Source: Trichobilharzia regenti (Eukaryota > Platyhelminthes > Trematoda > Strigeidida > Schistosomatidae). Taken from it: DNA of 64,000 nt. Positions 56,441-64,000 of the stretch are shown piece by piece; the stretch's first letter is position 1; each line of letters opens with the position of its first letter. Under the pieces are notes generated by a model. That model was given only the letters and a program-made list of their open reading frames with translations. It was not told the origin of the DNA and ran no database searches. The DNA is taken from assembly GCA_944472135.2 (NCBI GenBank), contig OX235268.1, positions 8,934,589 to 8,998,588 on the forward strand, given 5' to 3'. Made by a program: the position numbers and the translations under genes.

Positions 56441-57105
56441 CAACTATATACTATCAAGTATTTGAAAAGTGTGCCTATGTATTAGAAGACATTAAGTTCA
56501 AAGTAATCTTATCGATTCGGTTGTTATGCGTTACACAAGTTATTTAGACAACAATAAAGGCTACTTGTTCGTGATAATTTATTATCACTAACTAATGGGT
56601 TAACTAGTGTCAACTGGCATATATTTGTCCTGAATTTATCGTATTTATTTGTAAAATAAACAACAAACCCCAATGTTAACCAAGTAACTATGCGAGTGTG
56701 TATGTTTGTATCCTTAAATTTGTGTTTACAAGTGTTTATGGTGAAATAGAATAGTGAAACATTTTTGTTTTTCATGTTATTGTCCCAATAAATAAGAGTT
56801 ATGGTGTTATATATGTCCAAACCAAGTTCACCTCTTAACGGTTTGAAAAAATTTGGGCATTGGGTATATGATATGCATTATAATAAGGGTTTTTTTGTAT
56901 TTCCCAATATAATGAAAAACAGAACGATGTTGTTTTTGATGTGGTGGTGTTCTCTGAGCAGCTGGATATTTGCGAAGCTTTCATCGCCCGGCCTACTAGG
57001 CGACATCTTCCTTCAGCTCATACACTTCAATTTGAATTGATGTGAGCTTTTAGATTTCTCCACGAGTTTATTAATCATCTCTACTGGTGACCTGGGATGT
57101 GACCC

Positions 57106-57830
57106 TTTGGTTGTTTTTGTGTGTTTTCACACCTTCTAGGAGGCTATTTGTATTGGAAGTGATTGTTTCTCTGACTTGAACTTCGATCCTTTGTATGTGT
57201 GTGTGAGGTTTCTTTCTTATCGGTTGATAAATTTTGTCTATGTTGATGTGTCTATTGATTGATGATTCACTGGAATGCCAAGTAGGCATCTGAAAATTCT
57301 CTAGCATTCTTGTTGTTTCCTCTGTCTAATATTTGGACGTTGGTTGTCCCAATTGAATTGATGTCCGTGGTTGTCTGTATATACTGACATAAAGAAGTGG
57401 ATGTCATGTCTTTTGACGGCTAGCTTATGCTCATGGATACGAAGATGAAGGGGACGTTGACTCTGGCCAATGTAGTTTTTTTCTCAGTTGTTACAATTTA
57501 TATTTTGTAGATGATGTTGGTTTTATCTTCGTTCGCTGTTGAGTCTTTTGGTTGACATAGAGTCAACTGAGTGAAGTGATTTTGTTGGTTTGTGTTCGAC
57601 GTCAATTCCTAAAGGTTTGAAGAGTTTTGTAGTGGTCCTTGAGATGTTATCTTTTATATATGGTAAGGGGATTTTCTTTGTGCATTCCATGGGGGTTTTG
57701 TTTTGATAGGTTTTCTTGGGGTTGTATGTTTTTTGATGGAACTCCGTGGATATTGTTTTTAGTAATATGTCTTTACTGGTGACAATATCGTTTTGTTTTT
57801 CATTCATTGGGAAATACAAAAACCTTTATT
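57106..57830 (-). pseudogene. PLE endonuclease and linker, partial third unit
   Basis: 57106-57520 matches the tandem units. Beyond that it is a diverged PLE copy that continues further upstream than the units do: IPLPYIKDNISRTTTKLFKP, GIDVEHKPTKSLHSVDS, and upstream TYNPKKTYQNKTPMECTKK. It may be the original element from which the units derive. Confidence 0.7.
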
Positions 57831-57949
57831 ATAAAGAGTTATGGTGTATTAGATGAATACTGAGTGATGTTGTGCTATGCGCATCTAATTTGAACCAAAA
57901 AGGCGTTATAATTTTGAAGTATTGATTTTCTTGTTAGTAGTGATTGTGT

Positions 57950-58075
57950 TTGATTGAATGGAGGGTGGGTTCATTATGAGCTGACTTCAGTTAGTAGGGA
58001 ACCATTGGAAAACCAATCAGGGAGTATTGGACAACTGTTTCGTCAGCCTAGTTTTGGATTCTTCATCAGTGTTAT
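57950..58075 (-). repeat. SINE family B tail fragment
   Basis: Resembles the left palindrome arm at 46187-46283 (ATTATGAGCTGACTTCAGTT, GGGAGTATTGGACAACTG). The hammerhead core is damaged. It ends at an ATT tract. Confidence 0.6.
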
Positions 58076-58081
58076 TATTAT

Positions 58082-58440
58082 CATCATTATTATTATTCAT
58101 TCTTTGGGTGGAACATAAGGCTTCAGCGGTACATCTTCATCTCATTCGACTAGATTCACAACTGCTCACAAGCTTTCGTTACCTTTTCATATGACCTTCA
58201 CAGTGTGATTCTTGGACGGGGGACTACTTGCTGCCTATTCGGTTTTCACTATAGGGTCTGGCTTGTGATATCACTTGATTGTTTCCTCGGTGTATAGGCT
58301 AATCTTTTCCCGTATCCTTTTGCATATTTGTTGGGTAGAAGGCGGTTAGCCTGTCAGAGTTCCGTGTTGATTTCCGCCCTTGCGGTCTTCAGCATTGCGA
58401 CAGTGAAGCAGACTGATTTTAGAGGGGGGGTTCTTTAGGA
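58082..58440 (-). pseudogene. RTE LINE 3' fragment, strongly decayed
   Basis: ATT tract then GGAACATAAGGCTTCAGC, the complement of the RTE 3' end. The rest follows the RTE 3' coding region only loosely, including GCATATTTGTTGGGTAGAAG. Confidence 0.6.
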
Positions 58441-58473
58441 ACCTGTTAAAAGTAGCCCTAATAATGCACTTGC

Positions 58474-58880
58474 TATTATTATTATTTCCTTTAATTCCTA
58501 GAGGAACATAGGGCTTCAACCGCTCACGTCTCCATTGCGTTCGGTTCTCTGCTAAAGTTTTCACCAGGCTCCAAGTCTGCCATCCACATGCTTTCATCTC
58601 CTCTTCACATGACCTCCTCCAAGTTACCCTCGCACTGACGACTGACTCGCCGCTTCCCTTACTGGTTCCACTCGAGCAATGGCTTATCTAGTGATGTCAC
58701 TTAATGGTTTGTTCTCTCAGAGTATGGCCAATCCACCTCCATTTCTTCCTGCATATTTGTTGCACAATCGGTTCTTGCTGGGTTGGTTCACTCCCATGCA
58801 CGTGCTAAGTGTCTCTGAACTATACAGGAACACTGACTTGACATCAGTGTTAAAAGATTTAAGTGTTGTAGGGGTCTGAT
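58474..58880 (-). pseudogene. RTE LINE 3' fragment
   Basis: ATT tract then GAGGAACATAGGGCTTCAAC. The minus strand encodes KACGWQTWSLVKTLAENRTQ with neighbours EEEMK and EWNQ-like, matching the RTE C terminus at about 8700-8939. Confidence 0.8.
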
Positions 58881-58924
58881 ACTTACAGATATTTTCATGG
58901 CAAGTTTTTTGAAGATGGTCCGTT

Positions 58925-59330
58925 GAAATTGACCATTCATTGGGCAGACTTTTTCTGTAAAAAAGGTACGCTAATGATACTTTTATCGCTTGCGATAACG
59001 AATGTGACTTAAATAATATCCTTCAAGTTTTTAACAGCTTGCTAAACAACCATGAAATTTACAATTGAAGTAGAAACCGGATAGGTGACCCACTTTCTGA
59101 AGGTTCGACTAACAAAGAAGACCGATGGAGCTTTGAACAGATCAATATTATATAGAAAGCCCATATGCGATGGCCAGTTGACAAACTTTTACAGTTAGAC
59201 ATCCATTGATCGTAAGCGGAACCTGATAATATTGCTTGCCACTGGGATCCGAAGAATCTGCAATCCTGAATGATTAGATGAACAGATCATTGAGAATGGC
59301 TACCCCTTCTGAACGCCTTATAGTTCACAA
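58925..59330 (+). pseudogene. Penelope-like reverse transcriptase fragment
   Basis: Plus-strand frames read YANDTFIACDNECDLNNILQ (motif C, YVDD to YAND), VFNSLLNNHEIYN, then after shifts VDKLLQLDIH. This is the palm end and thumb of a PLE-type reverse transcriptase, from a different subfamily than 8993-9695. Catalytic Asp lost. Confidence 0.6.
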
Positions 59331-59337
59331 CCATTGT

Positions 59338-59783
59338 TGTTATTAGATGGTTGAAGGTAATCGACAGGAAGCCTTCGGTTTAGGTTTTGTGCATGTTGAC
59401 ACTTGCTCGCCATTCAGCAGGTGGTGTATCAGCAGTCTTGAAGGCATCCATTTCCCCTCTACAGGAAGTCAACCATGAGGCCGGTTATCTCAATCGTAAC
59501 ATCTCTAATTGGAGATAGCACTGGGTGACACGGGTTCGAATCTCAGGAGGGAAATGAGTTATTCCTTCAAGGTTACAGATACGTCCTGATGACGAGTGCG
59601 AACCAGCACCACCAAACCCAGATCCAAGGATCACTCTTAGCGATTGCCTCCAACCTCATCTAATGTGAACACTTCACAACACACAGTGATGACGAGTCAC
59701 TTCGAGTGGTATGGTGTGGTCACAATGGTAACTTGACTGGTAGGATTCCGTCCGCACCAATCGAATGACTAGGCGTGTGATAC
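59338..59783 (+). repeat. tRNA-derived SINE family C with inverted end
   Basis: tRNA-like GGTTATCTCAATCGTAACAT and ACGGGTTCGAATCTC (B box). The outer TTAGATGGTTGAAGGTAATC returns inverted as GCCTCCAACCTCATCTAA near 59645-59662. The tail TCCGCACCAATCGAATGACT runs up to the solo LTR. Confidence 0.6.
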
Positions 59784-60855
59784 TGTAACAACAGAAGACA
59801 AGGGCCAGGCAACAGATCGTTTATTTTGGAAATCAACACATATTTATATATATTTTCATGCACATTATTATAGATTATTGTTAGGGGAAAAACACAGTCC
59901 TCTGATTGGTTGTTTCTCAGAGATAGCTAACTTTGCATCTCTTCGTGACTATTTCTTGAATGAAGAGAACACGAAGTTCAGCAAAGACATCTGCCTTTTA
60001 GGTGATTTCATTCTCAAAAGCAGCCGTACAATCGCATTTATATAGATTATTTTACATGGATGCAATTATTATTTGTTTAATTCCACATAGTAACGAAGGT
60101 GATAATAATTTTCAACTTGATATGATAGTTTGAAGGTACGAATATAGATTACAAGAGGCTTAGAGACAAGATTTCATAGGATTAGAAAATAGTTACAACG
60201 TATGCAAAAAATTAATATTTGATAACTGGAGAAATAATTTTAAAGGCGAATCGAAGGTGATAATTATTTTCGACTTGATATGAATTACAAGAGGTTTAGA
60301 AACGCAGGGATAGGACGAACTACAGGTGTGAACGAAATGAGCATGGAAACAAATTGAAATCAAAATGTTTAACTTGAAATGTAAGTTAGGAGGTGTGAAT
60401 ATAGATTACAAGAGGCATAGAAACAAAAATTACACAGGATTAGAATATAATTGTAGAATGGTTATTCTAAACGGATTACAAGTGTGATCAGGAGGAGTAT
60501 GGAAACAAAATTAAAATAACTAGTTTTTTTAACTGAAAAAATAATTTGAGCCTGAAATGAAAGTTAGGACGTGTGAATATAGATTACAAAAGCCTTAGAA
60601 ACACAAAAATTGCACAGGATTAAGATATAATTGTAAAATAGTTATTTCAAACGAATTATAAATTTGAACAGGGAAAAGCATGGAAACAAACTTAAAATAA
60701 CTGTTTCTTAAATGTCAGGTCATCTATATATGTTAACTGTATCCGCCTACGCAAAGCCTTTGTTCTCATTTTTCTCACGACGAATATTGGGGACATAACG
60801 ATTGACGTAAATTACTGTCCACCAACATTTTGACTAACAGCCAGCTCTCACCACA
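59784..60855 (-). mobile_element. solo LTR, family 1, split by another element
   Basis: TGTAACAACAG start, CTCACCACA end, 4-bp target duplication ATAC at 59780-59783 and 60856-60859. The halves 59784-59962 and 60715-60855 together equal the LTR at 1518-1832. In FBPase intron 2, shortly before exon 3. Confidence 0.88.
59963..60704 (+). mobile_element. unclassified element inserted in the solo LTR
   Basis: Begins AAGAGAACACGAAGTTCAGC like 49055. Bordered by TTCTTGAATG (59953-59962) and TTCTTAAATG (60705-60714), a likely 10-bp target duplication with one change. The interior is a diverged tandem array of a roughly 160-bp unit (GTGTGAATATAGATTACAA ... GGATTAAGATATAATTGTA). No ORF, no LTR. Confidence 0.75.
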
Positions 60856-60980
60856 ATACTAGTTAGTGTCTGGTCAAAGAATACTATTTTTAGTTGAATC
60901 GCTTACTATTATTATTATTATTATTATTATTTCAAGAAGGAATTTATATTCTATGATAAGTATTTATTTCTTCCTTTCAG

Positions 60981-61223
60981 GGAAAGTATATTGTCTGTTT
61001 TGATCCGTTAGATGGTTCCTCAAATATTGACTGTTTAGGCTCAATTGGTTCAATATTCCTCATTCTGCGTTCACCATCACAAGGTGAAAAGGGTGGAACA
61101 TCACCTGATATAGCCTTACAGTCAGGCCGTCAAACCGTTGCTGCTGGTTACGCCTTATACGGTAGTGCTACAATGCTAGTACTGAGTGTTGGAACTGGTG
61201 TCAACGGCTTTACACTGGATCCA
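60981..61223 (+). CDS. FBP1: fructose-1,6-bisphosphatase, exon 3 (residues 113-193)
   Basis: Preceded by a pyrimidine-rich TTTCTTCCTTTCAG acceptor and followed by GTGAGT. Encodes [20 protein letters not shown], the FBPase signature with metal ligands Asp120 and Asp123, then [39 protein letters not shown] and [21 protein letters not shown]. Lys114, Tyr115 and Arg142 match the AMP-site residues of animal enzymes. The insert after Arg142 ([13 protein letters not shown]) is close in length to the variable loop of vertebrate FBPases. The substrate-binding C-terminal half is not in the window. Confidence 0.96.
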
Positions 61224-61279
61224 GTGAGTTGAAGTTTACTGTAATTATTACTATTATTGTTTCATAAACATGGTTCCTT

Positions 61280-61500
61280 TGATGAATTCCGATAACCAGG
61301 TGTTAGTTTTGGAGGGTTTGATTGGTTGCATGTTTGCCCACAGGTTGACCAACAGGGAGAACTGGTTAGTTGTTTCGTCCTGGTTTGAGACTCTTCGTTG
61401 TGGTACTCACCCACTCTTGGGTTCGAACTTTGGACTCTCCGGTGACAAGGAGAGCTTGTAGACCATTCAACCACTGGGACCCGATCCAATGGTCAGCCAG
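61280..61500 (-). repeat. tRNA-derived SINE family B, A and B boxes visible
   Basis: On the minus strand: GGTCCCAGTGGTTGAATGG (A-box region), AAGTTCGAACCC (B box), then a hammerhead-like tail (AACGAAGAGTC, CAAACCAGGACGAAACAAC) whose core and stem III are damaged. Intron 3. Confidence 0.65.
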
Positions 61501-61577
61501 CCGATGAATTCCAACTTCTGCCGATTCCCGATACATATACAGCTTGACATTCCAAACATTTCGTTTTATAAGGCCTG

Positions 61578-61916
61578 TTAGATTGTGTGAATCCTTAGGA
61601 GTTTTGGTCTTCTACATGGACAAGGTCGCTTTGTAGTGTGTATATGTCTGATGTTTCGAAGAGAACTCCCTCCAATGTTGTGGTTATTGAGTACTCTTCT
61701 AATATCGTTTGACGTTTGGCGAAATGTCAACTGTTGAGGTCCATTTCTTCGGAATAAGTGTTTTTGATCATATTTAGTGTCGATGTTGATTTTGTTAAGG
61801 AAGTTCTTTGAGTGATTACTAATTTTTCCTGGGAGTTTCAGTAATTGTTGGTATTCGATGGTTGGAGGTAATCGGCCAAAGGAAGCCTTCCAACTAGGTT
61901 TCGTGTTAGTTGTCAC
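61578..61916 (-). other. 112-codon ORF, unrecognised
   Basis: MTTNTKPSWKASFGRLPPTI start; basic, rich in Asn, Arg and His (HIHTTKRPCPCRRPKLL near the end). No family recognised. It overlaps a SINE at its start and lies in an intron, so it is probably repeat-derived, perhaps the N-terminal region of a retroelement. Confidence 0.3.
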
Positions 61917-62170
61917 TCCTCAGTCAGTAAGGTGTATCTGCAGTCTTGAAGGAACTCATGTCCCTTCTGAGGAGATTCGAACTCGCGTCACCCAGTGTCA
62001 CCTTCAGTCAGAGACGTTACCACTGAGCTATTCGAGCTCGCGACTGACCTCCTGTGGCACTGTATTGGATGGTGGTGTCCATATTGCAAGCATGACTGAT
62101 TGAATTCAGTCTGCACCAAAGATAGGACTAGACGCATTACACTAGTTACTGACTAGTGTGCAACCAAAAA
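61855..62170 (-). repeat. tRNA-derived SINE family C
   Basis: Minus strand: AATAGCTCAGTGGTAACG (a near-consensus A box), GAGTTCGAATCTC (B box), then a body through GGAAGGCTTCCTTTGGCC. The + strand right end CTAGTGTGCAACCA matches 590-965 and 44036-44165. Confidence 0.7.
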
Positions 62171-62189
62171 AGTTTCAGTGATGTTTGAT

Positions 62190-63080
62190 ATTTCTTCTTC
62201 TTTTTCCTCCTCATCCGTTATCCAACCCTTACTCACACAATTTTTTAACTCCCATATTCTGCCTATTATTCTCTATTGTTCACCCTTAGTTTTTCCAGGG
62301 CCGGCTACTGAAGAAAGACTATACCTTATTACGCAGGATGTTAAAGGTTGTCAGCAGGGTAAGCAACGTGCCACTTTGCCAGCTTGTTAATATTCTGGTG
62401 GACAGACACATGGACTCATGTGAAAAATGGGCGAAATCCATTTTATCTGACTCACAACACCCTCTACATTCACAACTCTCCCCTTGTATCTCTTCAGGCA
62501 GGCAAAACCAGAAGCCTGTATAGAAAACTATATGCCCGCACTAGTAAGTACAAAAACTCAACCATACCCATCCTACTTAGCTCGTGTTCTGTGCGATAAA
62601 GAAAGCATTAGGCATGAAACTTATAACTTATTAAATAGTCAGTAGAACAACTGGATCTCATCTTTCCAACTCATATCATTTATAGGTACAACGTTTTTCT
62701 TTCTTACTTTTCCTTTTTTTTTCTCTCTCTCTCTTTTCTGTTATGTGCAGCTTTGTTTCTCTCTTCCTTACAAATTCTATTTAAAACATTTTTCTTCGTT
62801 CTCTCACACTCTGTATATCTCGACCTCTTTGTTACCGCTTACACCAGTAAATATGCTAGCAGTATCTACTTTTCTAACACCTTCAAACACTCTGTTTAAT
62901 TTTGGCTTTCCTACCGATATGCTAATATGTTGTTGTCGAAACTGACTGAGATAAGTTTAATCTACGTAGAACTTTATTTATTGTTAATGTACTAACTGGA
63001 TGCAATATTGTAGTAAAATGCTGAGAATTCCATTCTGTATCACAAGTACTGTTCTGGAATAAGGCTATTATCTTATCTTA
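62190..63080 (+). pseudogene. CR1 LINE 3' fragment
   Basis: Frames read FFNSHILPIILYCSPLVFPG, VSNVPLCQLVNILVDRHMDS, CEKWAKSILSDSQHPLHSQL and YRKLYARTSKYKNSTIP, with three frameshifts. The 3' end (63016-63080) is GCTGAGAATTCCATTCTG ... CTGGAATAAGGCTATTATC, the CR1 tail shared with SINE A. Confidence 0.8.
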
Positions 63081-63299
63081 TCGAAGAGTGTGGTCGTCTA
63101 AGACTTGAAAGAAGTGGTAGATTTACGTTGATGGAATGTAATGATCCGAGGTTTAAATATTTGTTGTTGGAGTGTGTTTTCTTCCTGAATATCGGATATA
63201 TTAAAATATCCGTTTTCTGACTTCTTAACTAGTTAGGTAGTCTAGAAATAGTAGCGCTCCTCGAAGTCTGATTCTACTTAAAAATTACTTCATTCTAAT

Positions 63300-63660
63300 G
63301 AACACGGCCGATGACTGCTACCTTGCCGTGGTGGTCGGGCTTGAATACTGTAATGAACCAACATGCTAAACTGACTGGGACTCTGTTCCTGCAGGTCCTA
63401 CCATGTCAGGAAGGTTGTTTGGATAGCGGTTAAACTAAAAGCAGTTACCATGGAGTACATGGGCTCCAGTATCCAATCGGATCAAATGGCGTATGAACCC
63501 ATATGGGTCACTGTCAACCATTGGAATGCAGCTCCTGACGCTTCTCCGCTGCCTTTCGGATTAGACTCCAAGTCACAAGCTCGGAGGGTGGTCCTTTAAT
63601 CAAACCACCTGCTTCGGTCTGGGCGCCCGGGCAGTATCTCAGCCCTCGCACAATGAATTG
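63300..63660. repeat. GC-richer block, probable unclassified repeat
   Basis: Differs in composition from its surroundings (GCCGTGGTGGTCGGGCTTG, CTGGGCGCCCGGGCAGTATC, ending AATAAAG-like). No ORF. It looks like the leader of a retroelement, but no second copy occurs in the window. Confidence 0.35.
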
Positions 63661-63819
63661 AATAAAGCAACAAACAATCAATGAAACTTATCGCGTGCTA
63701 TTGCACGTGTTGCAGTTTCCTTCTTTCTTCCATTTCCGATAATAGTTAACGAATACTGTTTGAACTTGTTAAGCATGACTGTTTTCCTTCCAGATGAAGT
63801 TCTTTATCCGTTCTCTACT

Positions 63820-63842
63820 TATATATATATATATATATATAT
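63820..63842. repeat. (TA)n microsatellite
   Basis: Perfect TA run. Confidence 0.9.
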
Positions 63843-63930
63843 CTTCTTTCTTTTTTTTGATTTATGTTGTTTTATTATTATTGTGTGGCGCATCCTACTT
63901 GGTGGCATATTGTACCAAGTTTTTATGCGT

Positions 63931-63975
63931 TTAAATAAATAAATAAATAAATAAGTAAATAAATAAATAAATAAA
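63931..63975. repeat. (AAAT)n microsatellite
   Basis: TAAA/AAAT tetranucleotide run with one interruption (AAGTAAAT). Confidence 0.9.
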
Positions 63976-64000
63976 CATTCTGATGAACTATGGTTAAGTC

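Larger units (their letters stand above)
50905..57830. repeat. tandem array in intron 2: two 2.63-kb units plus partial ends
   Basis: The phrase GACCCTTTGGTTG recurs at 51636, 54471 and 57101. Units 51641-54475 and 54476-57105 are almost identical; the 205-bp length difference is one SINE (53350-53556). Partial unit ends lie at 50905-51100 and from 57106. Each unit contains a PLE endonuclease fragment with inverted ends and a foldback LINE segment. Confidence 0.9.

Noticed and set aside
59587..59612. hammerhead-like CTGATGA near SINE C
   Set aside because: CTGATGA is followed by CGAGTGCGAAC, which gives no proper stem II and lacks GAAA.
61224..64000. FBPase exon 4 within the window
   Set aside because: I looked for the expected continuation (an IGEFIL-type strand and the N-Y substrate-binding motifs) and saw none; it must lie downstream.

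Overview
The window looks like nuclear DNA of a blood fluke (Schistosoma or a close trematode). It is AT-rich, intron-rich and packed with trematode-type retroelements: RTE and CR1 LINEs, Penelope-like elements (PLEs), CsRn1/Boudicca-like and other Gypsy elements, a BEL/Pao-like element, a Merlin DNA transposon, and tRNA-derived SINEs, one of which carries a schistosome-type hammerhead ribozyme. The genus is inferred from this repertoire. I saw no rRNA, no CRISPR and no bacterial-type operon.

The one host gene I can support is fructose-1,6-bisphosphatase on the + strand. Exon 1 is 42725-42897, exon 2 is 50691-50853 and exon 3 is 60981-61223. The phases join exactly and give residues 1-193 of an enzyme of about 340 residues; the rest must lie beyond the window. 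Introns 1 and 2 (7.8 and 10.1 kb) consist largely of retroelement debris. All three exons are short, so a search for long ORFs misses them.

Layout. 1-9.8 kb: SINEs, a solo LTR and two PLEs with terminal inverted repeats; the second PLE is split by a full-length RTE LINE (5459-8981) with an 11-bp target duplication. 9.8-15.3 kb: mostly unrecognised, with a CR1 fragment and a Gypsy integrase fragment. 15.3-22.1 kb: an inverted pair of LTR-like repeats. The right-hand one received a SINE and then a 5.6-kb Gypsy element (16437-22012), which itself received a Merlin transposon (18704-19584). 22.9-33.5 kb: a decayed CsRn1-like Gypsy element invaded by a solo LTR, a CR1 LINE, a SINE fragment and a young BEL/Pao-like element (29413-33382) that has gag but no recognisable pol. 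33.5-42.7 kb: solo LTR, SINE, RTE and LINE fragments, and a hammerhead-bearing repeat. 42.7-64 kb: the FBPase gene. Intron 1 holds LINE fragments and a palindrome built from hammerhead SINE tails. Intron 2 holds a 2.63-kb tandem duplication made of PLE and LINE pieces. Intron 3 starts at 61224.

How the pieces work together: the LINEs supply reverse transcriptase, and the main SINE ends in almost the same 3' sequence as the CR1 LINEs here, so CR1 is its likely mobilising partner. The nested insertions and their target duplications give a relative order of events. Nearly all transposon ORFs are broken by stops or frameshifts. The BEL-like and 16-22 kb Gypsy elements have LTR pairs about 99% identical and are the youngest. 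Coordinates of decayed repeats are approximate, and all identities were judged by eye.
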